Assembly (NCBI GenBank): GCA_018065085.1 | Contig: JAGHUA010000016.1 | Coordinates: 98,952 to 162,951, forward strand | DNA: 64,000 nucleotides | DNA from: Candidatus Liminaster caballi | GTDB lineage: Bacteria; Bacteroidota; Bacteroidia; Bacteroidales; UBA3663 | Direction: 5' to 3' | Position numbers and translations under genes: made by a program | Notes under the pieces: generated by a model | What the model was told of the DNA's origin: nothing | Databases searched by the model: none | The model's input: the letters and a program-made list of their open reading frames with translations, nothing else | Shown here: piece after piece, positions 17,390 to 27,000 of the stretch | Layout: the number at the start of each line of letters is the position of its first letter | Numbering within the stretch: position 1 is the stretch's first letter

Positions 17390-19447
17390 TTATTTCTTAT
17401 GTGTCTCTTCGAGTCTGACCTGAAGCATGAGCATGTAGTCGCGCAGGTTGGCTGCCTCGATGAAATCCAGTTGCTTGGCGGCTTCGAGCATCTTCTGCTT
17501 GGTGCGATCAATCTCAGCCTGAAGGAGAGGAGCGCTCGATAATACATCCGATTCGTCGTTCGAAGCTTTTCCACTGCCTGATGGCTTGCCGTTCTTCTTT
17601 GCCGATGTCTTGAAGTCTGGCATTGATGTTGAATCTGCGACGATTCTGAGTTCCTCATTGTCGAGCAGGCTGTTGCGTGACTTGACAATCTGCTTCGGAG
17701 TTATGCCGTTTTCCTGATTGAAACGCATCTGCTTGATTCGGCGGCGTTCTGTTTCGTCGATGCAGCGTTGCATTGAGCCAGTGATATTGTCGGCATACAT
17801 GATGGCGCGTCCATTGACATTTCGGGCTGCACGTCCAACGGTCTGTGTGAGGGCACGCTCATTACGAAGGAATCCTTCCTTGTCGGCATCGAGAATTGCT
17901 ACTAATGCCACTTCTGGGAGGTCAAGACCCTCGCGCAACAGATTGACACCAATCAGCACATCGAACACTCCGGCTCTCAGTTCGTCCATGATCTTTACGC
18001 GGTCAAGAGTTTCCACATCGCTGTGTATGTAGGCCGAACGGATGCCCTGTTCATGCAGATAGTCATCCAGTTCCTCGGCCATCTTTTTAGTGAGGGTTGT
18101 GACCAAAGTACGACAACCGAGTTCGATGGTTTTCTGAATTTCTTCCATCAGGTCATCAATCTGATTGGCCGACGGACGAACCTCGATGATTGGGTCAAGC
18201 AGACCGGTCGGACGAATCACCTGTTCGGCGACGATACCTTCGCAGCGTCCAAGTTCATAATCTGCGGGTGTCGCACTGACATAGATGGTGTATGGAGTCA
18301 GACTTTCAAACTCATCGAAGCGCAACGGACGATTGTCGATGGCTGCTGGCAGGCGGAATCCGTAATCCACTAACGTCGTCTTTCGCTTGAAGTCGCCGCC
18401 CGACATTGCATGTATCTGCGGCAGGGTTACATGACTTTCGTCGATGATTATCAGGAAATCCTTAGGGAAGAAATCGAGCAGGCAGAACGGGCGAGTGCCA
18501 GCCGCACGACGGTCGAAGTATCGGCTGTAGTTCTCGATGCCAGAGCAATAGCCGACTTCCTTGATCATCTCGATATCATAGTTGACGCGCTCCTTGATAC
18601 GTTCTGCCTCGACAGGTTTTCCCTGTTCCTCAAAGAAGGCAATCTGCTTGCCGAGGTCGAGCGTTATTTCGTCAATAGCCTGATCGATGCGATCCTTGGT
18701 GGTGGTGAAAATCTGAGCCGGAGGAATGGTATATTCGTCGAAACGACCAAGCACATGACCCGTAATAACATCGAGGGTCTCAATTTCTTCAATCTCGTCG
18801 AAACAGAAATGTATGCGCACAATCACATCTGATGAGGCTAAAAAAACATCCACAGTCTCGCCCTTGACTTGGAAATTGCCGCGCTGCAAGGCAACGTCAT
18901 TTCTGTTATACTGCGCATTGAGCAGGCGTCGCAACAGATAGTCGCGCGCCATTTCATCACCGACCTTAATGTGGATCATATTGGCATGGAAATCCTCCGG
19001 ATTGCCAATGCCATACAGACAAGAAACACTGCTCACCACAACCACATCACGGCGACCCGACAACAGGGCATTTGTAGCAGACAGACGCAGTTGGTCGAGT
19101 TCCATGTTGATGGCAAGATCCTTTTCAATATAGGTATCGGTCGATGGGAGATATGCCTCAGGCTGATAGTAGTCGTAATACGAAACGAAGTATTCGACGG
19201 CATTGTTCGGGAAGAACGACTTCATCTCTCCATAGAGCTGGGCCGCAAGTGTTTTGTTGTGGCTGAGAATTAGGGTAGGCCTTTCGGTTTGAGCAATCAC
19301 ATTTGCCATAGTAAAAGTCTTGCCCGAACCGGTGACACCGAGCAACGTCTGTGCTGGTGTGCCGTTGTCGATGCCTTCTACCAGTTGACGTATGGCAGTA
19401 GGCTGATCTCCCATTGGCTTGAATGATGATTGAAGGTCGAATATCAC
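17390..19447 (-). CDS. uvrB: Excinuclease ABC subunit B
   Basis: Damage-verification helicase of nucleotide excision repair. The 685 aa protein has Walker A GVTGSGKT at 37-44, the beta-hairpin YYDYYQPEAYLP used to clamp DNA, DESH in the Walker B position, and the helicase C-terminal motifs (GVNLLREGLDLPEV, QTVGRAARN). It ends with a UvrC-binding UVR motif (about 640-680). The start codon is GTG at 19447 (GTG ATA TTC GAC); no in-frame ATG lies upstream. A -7 element sits 25 bp before it. Confidence 0.96.
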   Translation of the reverse strand: MIFDLQSSFKPMGDQPTAIRQLVEGIDNGTPAQTLLGVTGSGKTFTMANVIAQTERPTLILSHNKTLAAQLYGEMKSFFPNNAVEYFVSYYDYYQPEAYLPSTDTYIEKDLAINMELDQLRLSATNALLSGRRDVVVVSSVSCLYGIGNPEDFHANMIHIKVGDEMARDYLLRRLLNAQYNRNDVALQRGNFQVKGETVDVFLASSDVIVRIHFCFDEIEEIETLDVITGHVLGRFDEYTIPPAQIFTTTKDRIDQAIDEITLDLGKQIAFFEEQGKPVEAERIKERVNYDIEMIKEVGYCSGIENYSRYFDRRAAGTRPFCLLDFFPKDFLIIIDESHVTLPQIHAMSGGDFKRKTTLVDYGFRLPAAIDNRPLRFDEFESLTPYTIYVSATPADYELGRCEGIVAEQVIRPTGLLDPIIEVRPSANQIDDLMEEIQKTIELGCRTLVTTLTKKMAEELDDYLHEQGIRSAYIHSDVETLDRVKIMDELRAGVFDVLIGVNLLREGLDLPEVALVAILDADKEGFLRNERALTQTVGRAARNVNGRAIMYADNITGSMQRCIDETERRRIKQMRFNQENGITPKQIVKSRNSLLDNEELRIVADSTSMPDFKTSAKKNGKPSGSGKASNDESDVLSSAPLLQAEIDRTKQKMLEAAKQLDFIEAANLRDYMLMLQVRLEETHKK

Positions 19448-19472
19448 GCGCGCATATATTAATAATGTGGCG

Positions 19473-19480
19473 CAAAGATA
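19473..19480 (-). promoter_or_regulatory. -7 element (TATCTTTG) for uvrB
   Basis: The minus strand reads TATCTTTGCGCC, 25 bp upstream of the GTG start of uvrB. Confidence 0.7.
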
Positions 19481-19565
19481 TGTGGTTTTTTCTGAATTAC
19501 CAAATAAAACGCTTTGAATTTGTCAAAAAACAGCATTGGCAAACGAAAATATCAATACTAATGCG

Positions 19566-20060
19566 TTATTTGTTCGTAACAGATGTCAGAATACGCGACA
19601 ACAAAGGAGGACGCTCACTGAAAGACAAGCGTTCGATATGGTTTTTGAATTCACGGATGCTGTCGGTTCCGTACAACTTGCCAAGACTGATGTTCTTGTC
19701 TTTCTTGAAGTCGTATTGGTATAGATCCCATGAATCTCCGACATATTCCGGACGGCGCAGTGTGTATAAGATGACTTGGTCTCTGTTATTGTTTAATCTA
19801 ATACCAATAAATTTTGGTTCTTTCTTTTGGTTTTGTGTTGGGATACTGTATATGATAAGCAGCGAACCTTCCTCGTCTGATAGGGTAAAGGCATTGAACT
19901 TTATCAGATACCAGTGGAATTGTCCTGTTTCATTATTATAGTTTGGAAAGATCTTTATCCATAGGTCAGTGTCCACCAGAGCATGCAGTGGAATCTGCTT
20001 GTTGCGGTATGACTTAACAAGTGAGAGGAGGAATCGATCTGAGAAATCCTGGTATGTCAT
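19566..20060 (-). CDS. Unidentified 164 aa protein
   Basis: A free-standing gene with its own -7 element (TATCTTTG) 42 bp upstream. The product begins MTYQDFSDRFLLSLVKSYR and is soluble and beta-rich (LWIKIFPNYNNETGQFHWYL, GSLLIIYSIPT), with a charged C-terminus. It carries no signal peptide or membrane helix. I do not recognise the family. Base composition is more A/T-rich than that of the flanking core genes, as is the following gap, which suggests recent acquisition or weak constraint. Confidence 0.65.
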   Translation of the reverse strand: MTYQDFSDRFLLSLVKSYRNKQIPLHALVDTDLWIKIFPNYNNETGQFHWYLIKFNAFTLSDEEGSLLIIYSIPTQNQKKEPKFIGIRLNNNRDQVILYTLRRPEYVGDSWDLYQYDFKKDKNISLGKLYGTDSIREFKNHIERLSFSERPPLLSRILTSVTNK

Positions 20061-20102
20061 AATATCTGATGATAATTGCAGTTTTGGTTTTTGTCACGTT
20101 TG

Positions 20103-20110
20103 CAAAGATA
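20103..20110 (-). promoter_or_regulatory. -7 element (TATCTTTG) for the 164 aa protein
   Basis: The minus strand reads TATCTTTGCA, 42 bp before the ATG at 20060. Confidence 0.6.
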
Positions 20111-20639
20111 AGATATTTCTTCTAATTTTCAAAATTTTTACTTTACTATTTTTTATGTGTTTTCAGGCTTGAAAATGCTAGTTCTGCCAATATGGAGGAC
20201 TATTAACATTTTTAGTATTCGTGAATACAGATGATATGCAAAAACGGCTTTGCTGAATGTGCGCAAAAATGATGTTTTGTATATTTTGTGTATAATGTGT
20301 TTTATTAAAATATGCAAAAATATCTGGAATGTGTAATGTGCTATAAATGAGCATGATTTGTATTTCTTTCTGCATGGATAGTTGATGTTTGATAAAATAC
20401 GTTTTGTATAAATGAAAATATGGGAAGTTTTTGAAATAATACATAAGGTGTAACTATTTGTAAAAGAGTTAAATGGTCGAGTATATCTATATTTTATTTG
20501 CTTGTGTGTTTTGCATAGTTCTGCATACTGGTTATGCATAAACGGTTTTGGGTACATAATAGACGTTTTGCATATTGCTTTGCATGTGTGAAAAATCAAG
20601 ATTTGCAAATGTTAAAAACGTCAGAAATGCCCTTAGAAT
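20111..20639. other. AT-rich gap with a cluster of TGCAT motifs
   Basis: About 530 bp of very A/T-rich DNA with no gene I would defend; the short minus-strand reading frame at 20153-20608 is low complexity. TGCA-centred words recur (20236, 20312, 20371, 20512, 20522, 20534, 20569, 20581), six of them in the last 100 bp before the pyrK leader. It may hold a regulatory or DNA-binding region; its function is unknown. Confidence 0.5.
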
Positions 20640-20697
20640 CGACTTTCTCCCTCCTACTGGGGAATTATGCCCTCACACAATAAAAGTCGGCTGTGAG
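20640..20697 (+). promoter_or_regulatory. Possible pyrK leader with two interleaved stems
   Basis: In the pyrK leader, CGACTTT (20640-20646) can pair with AAAGTCG (20683-20689), and CTCACA (20672-20677) with TGTGAG (20692-20697). The arms are interleaved, so they form either alternative hairpins or a pseudoknot. This could be an attenuator for a pyrimidine gene, but stems are short and no U-run follows. Confidence 0.3.
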
Positions 20698-20727
20698 CGT
20701 TATTTTTTAAACATAAACTTTTCGATC

Positions 20728-21528
20728 ATGAAAAAAACAATTGCCGACTTCAAGGTCGTTTCAAATACTACCCTGACAGAACGCCTCTTTCTGATGAAGC
20801 TTACGCCTGCAGATGGCAGCGTCATAGCTGAGGCTAAGCCAGGACAGTTCGTGGAGGTGCGAGTTGATGGCGAACCCAAAGTGTTCTTGCGTCGTCCGAT
20901 ATCCATCCATCGTATAGACAGAGAGAATAATCATCTATGGCTTCTTGTACAAAAAGCTGGAAATGGAACAAATCGTTTGTCGGAGCTTTGCGCGGGCGAT
21001 AAATTAAATATAGTATATCCTTTAGGCAATGGTTATCTGCTTGAAGGTCGTCGCGTGTTGCTTGTCGGCGGTGGCGTAGGCATAGCTCCATTGCTCGAAA
21101 CAGGCGCAGTTCTTAAACAGATGGGTTCTGAAGTCACCTACTTGCTCGGAGCCCGTTCGGCCAAGGACTTGGTCGAACTTGACGAATACCGTAAGATTGG
21201 CGAAGTGTTGGTGACCACTGAAGATGGTTCTGTGATCGACGGACTCGACTGCCAGAAGGGATTTGTGACCAATCACACATCATTCACAAGCGGTCGCTAT
21301 GATGCTGTCAGGGTTTGCGGTCCTGGCCCGATGATGAAGGCTGTTGCCAAAACTGTTGCCTTGTGGCCTGAGCAGAAAGAGAAGAGCCACTATTGCGAGG
21401 TGAGCCTTGAGAATAAGATGGCATGCGGTCTTGGAGTCTGCCTGTGCTGCGTGGAGGATACCAAGGACGGACACAAGTGTGTTTGTTCCGACGGTCCGGT
21501 CTTTGATATTAACGACTTAAAATGGTAA
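20728..21528 (+). CDS. pyrK: Dihydroorotate dehydrogenase B, electron-transfer subunit
   Basis: FAD and [2Fe-2S] subunit that passes electrons from PyrD to NAD+ in pyrimidine synthesis. The 266 aa product shows FAD motif RRPISIHR, the nucleotide motif LLVGGGVGIAPL, CGPGPMMKAV, and the C-terminal iron-sulphur cysteines in ACGLGVCLCC and HKCVCSDG. I place the start at ATG 20728 (MKKTIADFKV), where homology begins; the open frame upstream is leader. pyrD follows 6 bp after the stop, so both form one operon. Confidence 0.94.
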   Translation: MKKTIADFKVVSNTTLTERLFLMKLTPADGSVIAEAKPGQFVEVRVDGEPKVFLRRPISIHRIDRENNHLWLLVQKAGNGTNRLSELCAGDKLNIVYPLGNGYLLEGRRVLLVGGGVGIAPLLETGAVLKQMGSEVTYLLGARSAKDLVELDEYRKIGEVLVTTEDGSVIDGLDCQKGFVTNHTSFTSGRYDAVRVCGPGPMMKAVAKTVALWPEQKEKSHYCEVSLENKMACGLGVCLCCVEDTKDGHKCVCSDGPVFDINDLKW

Positions 21529-21534
21529 TGTCCT

Positions 21535-22446
21535 ATGGCAAATCTGAAAACAACAATAGCAGGCATAGAATTCAAAAATCCGGTGCTCACAGCGTCCGGC
21601 ACATTCGGTTATGGCGTCGAGTTTGAGGATTTTATCGATCTCAACCGACTTGGCGGCTTCATTGTTAAGGGCACGACGCTCCATCCGCGTCAGGGCAATG
21701 CCTATCCGCGTCTTGCCGAGACACCTTCAGGCATGATCAATGCCGTGGGTTTGCAGAACAAGGGCGTGCAGTATTTCATCGACCATATCTATCCAAGGCT
21801 CAAGGATTATGACACCAATGTGATTGTCAATCTGTCTGGTTCCTGTGTCGAGGATTATGTGACCGGAGCCGAGATGCTCAATTCCCTTGATAAGATTCCT
21901 TGCATCGAGCTCAACATCAGTTGTCCGAATGTCAAGGCAGGCGGTATGGGATTCGGCACACAGCCCAAACTTGCCGAAGAGGTTGTCAGCAAGGTGCGCA
22001 AAGCCTATAAGAAACCTCTCATTGTCAAGCTCACGCCAAATGTCACCAGTATCGCAGACATCGCACGTGCTGTCGAGGCAGCAGGAGCGGATTCCGTAAG
22101 TCTCATCAACACTGTTTTGGCAATGGCGGTCAATGCCGAGACACAGCGTCCTGTTCTCAGCACCGTCACGGGTGGCATGAGTGGCGCGGCAGTCAAGCCT
22201 ATTGCACTCCGATGTGTTTGGCAGGTCTATAATGCCGTTCAGATTCCTATTGTCGGACTTGGCGGCATCATGAATGCAACTGATGCCATCGAGATGATGC
22301 TTTGTGGCGCACGTGCCATTGAGGTAGGTACTGCCAATTTCATCGATCCGACGGCTACAGTCCAGATTATCGATGGCATCAACGAGTACCTTGACAGACA
22401 TGGTTGCAAGGATGTTTCCGAAATAGTTGGCGCTTTGAAAGTCTAA
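21535..22446 (+). CDS. pyrD: Dihydroorotate dehydrogenase B, catalytic subunit
   Basis: FMN barrel enzyme oxidising dihydroorotate to orotate, class 1B because it is paired with pyrK. The 303 aa protein has catalytic Cys130 in [10 protein letters not shown], the FMN lysine in FIVKGTTL, and the phosphate loops VTGGMSG and GLGGIMNA. A strong hairpin terminator lies 38 bp downstream of its stop, closing the pyrKD operon. Confidence 0.95.
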   Translation: MANLKTTIAGIEFKNPVLTASGTFGYGVEFEDFIDLNRLGGFIVKGTTLHPRQGNAYPRLAETPSGMINAVGLQNKGVQYFIDHIYPRLKDYDTNVIVNLSGSCVEDYVTGAEMLNSLDKIPCIELNISCPNVKAGGMGFGTQPKLAEEVVSKVRKAYKKPLIVKLTPNVTSIADIARAVEAAGADSVSLINTVLAMAVNAETQRPVLSTVTGGMSGAAVKPIALRCVWQVYNAVQIPIVGLGGIMNATDAIEMMLCGARAIEVGTANFIDPTATVQIIDGINEYLDRHGCKDVSEIVGALKV

Positions 22447-22483
22447 GCGCTTCTGTCGCTTTGATAGTCTTTATCACTATACA

Positions 22484-22529
22484 ATTAGCAGATTTTACCA
22501 TGTTTTTTGGTAGAATTTGCTAATTTTTT
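22484..22529 (+). terminator. Rho-independent terminator of pyrKD
   Basis: A 17 nt imperfect inverted repeat (22484-22500 with 22508-22524) around a 7 nt T-rich loop is followed at once by TTTTTT. Only two positions in the arms fail to pair as Watson-Crick. Confidence 0.85.
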
Positions 22530-22562
22530 GTGTCTAATGTTGCCCAATCATATTTTTTATAT

Positions 22563-22570
22563 TATATTTG
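22563..22570 (+). promoter_or_regulatory. -7 element (TATATTTG) for dapA
   Basis: TATATTTG followed by CGCCC, 32 bp before the dapA ATG and just after the pyrKD terminator. Confidence 0.7.
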
Positions 22571-22602
22571 CGCCCGTAAAATAGTAACAATAAAACCATA
22601 TT

Positions 22603-23481
22603 ATGGCAAAAATACAGGGAATGGGCATTGCCCTTATCACCCCATTCAAGGCCGACATGTCGGTCGATTATGATGCTTTGAAGCGTTTGGTCGAATTTCA
22701 GGTTTCGTCCGGAGCTGATTTTCTTGCGGTATTGTGTACCACGGCAGAGACCCCTACACTCACACTTGAAGAACGTGCTGAGATCCGCAGGGTAGTCACA
22801 GAGGTCGTTCGTGGACGTATTCCTATCGTTCTCGGATGTGGCGGCAACAACACGGCAGCCATCGTCAATGAACTTCAGACTGGCAACTGGCGTGGAGTCG
22901 ATGCCGTGCTGAGCGTAGTGCCTTATTATAACAAGCCATCTCAGGAAGGTCTTTATCAGCATTTCAAGGCAATTGCCAAGGCGTCGCCGGTTCCGGTTAT
23001 CCTTTATAATGTTCCTGGTCGAGTAGGAGTGAACATGACAGCACAGACCACTCTTCGCCTGGCCAATGACTGCGAGAACATTATCGCCATTAAGGAGGCA
23101 TCTGGCAATTTCGATCAGATTGACGATATCATCAAGAACAAGCCAAAGCGTTTCACCGTACTTTCTGGTGACGATGGCATCACCTTCCCGCTCATCACAC
23201 TTGGTGCCGAGGGCGTAATCTCGGTTATCGGCAACGCCCTGCCACGCGAGTTCAGTCGCATGGTACGTCTGGCGCTCGATGGTGACTATGATAATGCCCG
23301 CGACATCCACCATCGTTTCAAGGAGCTTTACAGCCTGCTCTTTGTCGATGGCAATCCTGCAGGCGTCAAGGCCATGCTCTCGTCAATGGGCTATTGCGAG
23401 AACGTGCTTCGTCTGCCGCTTGTGCCTACACGTATCACGACGTTCGAAAGCATCCAGCGCATACTCCAGCAGTTGCGCTAA
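22603..23481 (+). CDS. dapA: 4-hydroxy-tetrahydrodipicolinate synthase
   Basis: Condenses pyruvate with aspartate semialdehyde, the first committed step of lysine and diaminopimelate synthesis. The 292 aa barrel has Schiff-base Lys164 in AIKEASGNF and Tyr135 in LYNVPGR. The substrate loop reads CTTAETPTLT, as is common in Bacteroidota, rather than GTTGES. The DUF5103 gene starts about 40 bp downstream. Confidence 0.95.
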   Translation: MAKIQGMGIALITPFKADMSVDYDALKRLVEFQVSSGADFLAVLCTTAETPTLTLEERAEIRRVVTEVVRGRIPIVLGCGGNNTAAIVNELQTGNWRGVDAVLSVVPYYNKPSQEGLYQHFKAIAKASPVPVILYNVPGRVGVNMTAQTTLRLANDCENIIAIKEASGNFDQIDDIIKNKPKRFTVLSGDDGITFPLITLGAEGVISVIGNALPREFSRMVRLALDGDYDNARDIHHRFKELYSLLFVDGNPAGVKAMLSSMGYCENVLRLPLVPTRITTFESIQRILQQLR

Positions 23482-23522
23482 CAAATATCTTAGGGACATT
23501 GCAGTATTTATGTAGATATATC

Positions 23523-24785
23523 ATGATTGTGCTTTCAGTGGCTCTGTTTGGGTCATTGAGGGCACAAGATGTTTTCTCTACACGAGTGGTCGATCCCAAC
23601 GTCCATTCTCTGCAGGTCATTACCGATGGCGATTTCCGCAAGCTTCCGGTCATAGATCTCGACATGCAGTCATCGCTTGAGGTCAGTTTCGACTATCTTG
23701 CCGACGAGCAGCCGTGGCTCAGCTACACCGTGGTGCATTGCGACGCATCATGGCGGCAGGACGATTTGAGCGAGATGGATTACCTTGACGGATTCCTTCC
23801 TGTCCATGTCACCGATGTCAGTCCTTCGTTCAATACCCTCACGTCTTATTATCACTACAGCGTGTCGTGGCCGAATGAAGACATACGCCTTCTGCTCTCG
23901 GGCAATTATGCGATCATCTTCCATCTTGACAACGAGCCCGATAGCATTGTTGCCATAGCCACGTTCATGGTCAGCGAAGGTCTCTCGCATGTCAGCGGAG
24001 AGGTGAGTGGCAATACCGATATCGATTTCCAGACCGTTCATCAGCAACTCACCCTCGGTCTTAACTGGAACACCCGTTCTCTGCCTTATCTCAATCCTGC
24101 TGAAGACCTGCGCCTTGTGGTGATGCAGAACAATCGTCCCGACACACGCCGCGTCATCAGTAAGCCGTCGCGCATCGATGCCAACAGCTGCTATTACGAG
24201 CACAATCGCGATCTCATCTTCGAGGGTGGCAATCACTGGCGCCGTTTTGAGTACATCGACCTCCGTTATCCAGGTCTTGGCATCGATCATACACGTGTCC
24301 ACAACCAGCTCTATTATGCCTATGTCAATACCGCCAAGGCTCGTCCGTCATCTGCTTATTTCTATGACCAGGACCAGCATGGCCGATATATTCTCAAATC
24401 CCTTCATGTCGATGATGAGGCTGTCGAGGGTGAGTACTTCATGGCAATGTTCCGACTCGAAGCTCCAGCCTCGCTCAATAACCGTGGAGTCTATCTCTGT
24501 GGAGAACTGACAGGCTATCTGGCTGACGAGTCCAGCCGCATGGACTATGACGCGTTGGAGGGCGCATATTATAAGGAACTCCTCTTGAAACAGGGCGCAT
24601 ACAACTATCAGTTCCTCGTCGATACAGGTCGTCCTGCCGACGGTGGCGCCATGCGACTCACGGGTGCGTTCACCGAAGGCAATCACTTCGAAACACCCAA
24701 CGAATATTCCGTGTTTGTCTATTATCGTCCGTTCGGAGCCCGTTATGACCGACTCCTCAACGCATCAATCATTCAAAGCCGATGA
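23523..24785 (+). CDS. DUF5103 / type IX secretion system plug-like protein
   Basis: A secreted or periplasmic protein of 420 aa of the DUF5103 family, members of which serve as the plug of the T9SS outer-membrane translocon. It starts with a short signal peptide (MIVLSVALFGSLRA, cleavage before QDVF), which is why I choose the ATG at 23523 over longer frames. Beta-rich regions (YTVVHCDASWRQDDLSEMDY, LSGNYAIIFH) and a C-terminal carbohydrate-binding-like strand set (YYKELLLKQGAYNYQFLVD) follow. Its TGA overlaps the rpoN ATG. In Bacteroidales this gene is commonly found beside rpoN. Confidence 0.85.
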   Translation: MIVLSVALFGSLRAQDVFSTRVVDPNVHSLQVITDGDFRKLPVIDLDMQSSLEVSFDYLADEQPWLSYTVVHCDASWRQDDLSEMDYLDGFLPVHVTDVSPSFNTLTSYYHYSVSWPNEDIRLLLSGNYAIIFHLDNEPDSIVAIATFMVSEGLSHVSGEVSGNTDIDFQTVHQQLTLGLNWNTRSLPYLNPAEDLRLVVMQNNRPDTRRVISKPSRIDANSCYYEHNRDLIFEGGNHWRRFEYIDLRYPGLGIDHTRVHNQLYYAYVNTAKARPSSAYFYDQDQHGRYILKSLHVDDEAVEGEYFMAMFRLEAPASLNNRGVYLCGELTGYLADESSRMDYDALEGAYYKELLLKQGAYNYQFLVDTGRPADGGAMRLTGAFTEGNHFETPNEYSVFVYYRPFGARYDRLLNASIIQSR

Positions 24786-26287
24786 ATCAGACATTAGTAC
24801 AGAAGCAGACGCAGCATCTTGCCCCGCAGCAGGTGATGATTGCCAAGATGATACAGGCAACCAATGCCGAACTGATGCAGCTTATCACCGCCGAGACCGA
24901 GAAGAATCTTGCGCTTGAGGTAGGCGACTGCTTTGTGCGCAGTGACGATGACAATGCGCCTGCTGACTATGACGATCAGGTGACTGACGCCGATGTTCCT
25001 GATCGCGACCCGGACACAGACGACCGAATCCGTGACGATGAGAAGGATTTCTTCCCGAACGATGACGATTACGATGACTATGACATCGACCGCAATCCTA
25101 ACATCTCGGCCGATGACAAAGACACCCATACGCTCAGCAATTTCCGTTCCGACGTCTCTTTCCGCGAGGATCTTCACACCCAGCTCTCCGTCATGGAGCT
25201 GTCCGACGAAGATCGCTACCTTGCCAACTACATCGTTGACAGTCTCGATGAGAACGGCTATCTCTCGCGTCCACTGTCTGGCGTGTGCGATGACTTGGCG
25301 TTCACTCAGATGCACGATACCACCGAGGACGAACTCGAACGTGTCCTTGTCGATGTTGTCCAGATGCTCGAACCTGCCGGCATCGGAGCCCGTAACCTTC
25401 GGGAATGTCTTTTGCTGCAGTTGCTCGATGAGCGTTCATCCGACGCCACTATGCTTGCCTACGATATTGTCGATCGCAGCTTTGACGATCTCCTTCAGCA
25501 TCGCTATGAACGCCTTTATCAGAAGCATCAGGCCACGTCCGCACAGCTGTCGGCAGCCAAGCGCATCATCTCGCGCCTCAATCCTAAGCCTGGCGGACAG
25601 GATCCGGATGCCAACACCGCCGAGACCCGTGCCGAGCACATCAAGGCCGATTTCAGCATCCATGCCGAGGACGGACAGCTTGTCGTGACGGTCAATGACG
25701 ATCGGGTGCCTGTGGTGCGTATCAGCGAGGACTATCAGCTTATGCAGGAGCGCATCCAGAACGAAGGTGCAAAGAGCGAAGATGCGCGCAACGGTCTTGC
25801 CATGATTCGCGAGTCGATCAACTCCGGCAATACGTTCATCGAAGCCCTCCGTCAGCGTCATGAGACCCTCTTGCGTGTCATTCGTGAACTTGCAGTCATG
25901 CAGCGCGACTATTTCCTTTCTGGCGGCAGCGTCTCTGACCTCAAGCCGATGGTCCTGCAGGAAGTTGCCGATCGCACGGGCTATGATGTGTCCACCATCT
26001 CACGCGTCAGCAACAGCAAATACATCGACACCGACTTCGGCATCATAGCCGTTAAGGATCTGTTCTCCACCAAGATACAGACTCAGGACGGCAACTCCAT
26101 CTCCAACCGTGAGGTACAGGAACGACTTGCCTCGATGGTCGATAGCGAAGACAAGCGATCGCCGTTGAGCGACGATGCCCTCTCCAAACTTCTTGCCGAA
26201 CAGGGTTATCCGATAGCCCGACGCACCGTGGCAAGTTATCGCGAGCAGCTTGGCATTCCTTCAGCCCGAATGCGTCGCAACCTGTGA
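24782..26287 (+). CDS. rpoN: RNA polymerase sigma-54 factor
   Basis: Alternative sigma factor needing enhancer-bound ATPase activators. The 501 aa protein has a Gln-rich region I (QKQTQHLAPQQVMIAKMIQA), an unusually long acidic region II (about 50-120, many Asp), the core-binding region with NLRECLLLQLL, and the RpoN box at the C-terminus (ARRTVASYREQLGIPSARMR). It overlaps the DUF5103 gene by 4 nt. No sigma-54 activator gene is in this window. Confidence 0.95.
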   Translation: MNQTLVQKQTQHLAPQQVMIAKMIQATNAELMQLITAETEKNLALEVGDCFVRSDDDNAPADYDDQVTDADVPDRDPDTDDRIRDDEKDFFPNDDDYDDYDIDRNPNISADDKDTHTLSNFRSDVSFREDLHTQLSVMELSDEDRYLANYIVDSLDENGYLSRPLSGVCDDLAFTQMHDTTEDELERVLVDVVQMLEPAGIGARNLRECLLLQLLDERSSDATMLAYDIVDRSFDDLLQHRYERLYQKHQATSAQLSAAKRIISRLNPKPGGQDPDANTAETRAEHIKADFSIHAEDGQLVVTVNDDRVPVVRISEDYQLMQERIQNEGAKSEDARNGLAMIRESINSGNTFIEALRQRHETLLRVIRELAVMQRDYFLSGGSVSDLKPMVLQEVADRTGYDVSTISRVSNSKYIDTDFGIIAVKDLFSTKIQTQDGNSISNREVQERLASMVDSEDKRSPLSDDALSKLLAEQGYPIARRTVASYREQLGIPSARMRRNL

Positions 26288-26318
26288 TTGTTCCATTTCA
26301 GAAATCATTTATTGACCA

Positions 26319-26936
26319 ATGTCAGCCAAACAAATTATATTTCAGTCGGTATCAAACCTCTTTCACCCATTGCTCTCAATGCTTTGGGCAACGGTTTTGT
26401 TTGTGCAGTACACACCGCTGGTTGTCCAGACCACCTCTGTCAAGCTGTTCCTTATTGGCACCGTTGCTTTCTATAGTGCCATACTACCGTCCATCATCAT
26501 TATGCTGATGGTAGGAGTGGGCATTGTCAAGAACGGAGTGGCACTGCGCGACCGCAAGGATCGCATCTTTCCTCTCGGCGTCCAGATTATCACTTATGCC
26601 ATTCAGTGGTATTCGCTCGATTACATGGGCATGCCGTTGTGGGCATTGCAGTTCTATAAGGGAGCCTTCCTTCTGGCTGCTCTCTGTTTCGTTGTCAGCT
26701 TCTGGTGGAAGATCAGTGCTCATGCGGCAGGCAATGCTTCCATCGCCACCGCAGCCATTGTTCTCCTGTGGCGGTTCCCCACGCTCATGCCTATCTTTGT
26801 GCCGGTACTGATGATTGTCGTCACAGGATTTGTTTCCAGCATCCGCATCTACCTTGGCCGGCACACACTTGCTCAGGTCTATGCCGGTTCCCTTGCCGGC
26901 ATCACCTGCATGCTCCTCGGTGCTCATTTTTATTAA
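26319..26936 (+). CDS. PAP2-like membrane protein
   Basis: Inner-membrane protein of 205 aa with about six hydrophobic helices. A degraded phosphatidic-acid-phosphatase signature is visible: LRDRKDRIFPL in place of KX6RP, a central His in KISAHAAGN, and RIYLGRHTLAQVYAG for the SRX5H motif. Both His residues expected in catalysis are retained. The substrate is unknown; isoprenyl or lipid phosphates are usual for the family. It follows rpoN by 31 bp and purE by orientation, an arrangement I associate with Bacteroidales. Confidence 0.7.
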   Translation: MSAKQIIFQSVSNLFHPLLSMLWATVLFVQYTPLVVQTTSVKLFLIGTVAFYSAILPSIIIMLMVGVGIVKNGVALRDRKDRIFPLGVQIITYAIQWYSLDYMGMPLWALQFYKGAFLLAALCFVVSFWWKISAHAAGNASIATAAIVLLWRFPTLMPIFVPVLMIVVTGFVSSIRIYLGRHTLAQVYAGSLAGITCMLLGAHFY

Positions 26937-27000
26937 TTTGTTGGCTTATCAATAGTAAATCGCAGAATATAAATTATTAATTGTAAAATCGTAAATAACA

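Noticed and set aside
20153-20608. 151-codon minus-strand frame in the AT-rich gap
   Set aside because: Low-complexity Tyr/His/Ile/Lys content caused by A/T richness, with no recognisable domain or start signal.
20111-20640. Replication origin
   Set aside because: AT-rich with repeated words, but no dnaA, dnaN or clear DnaA-box set (TTATNCACA) nearby.
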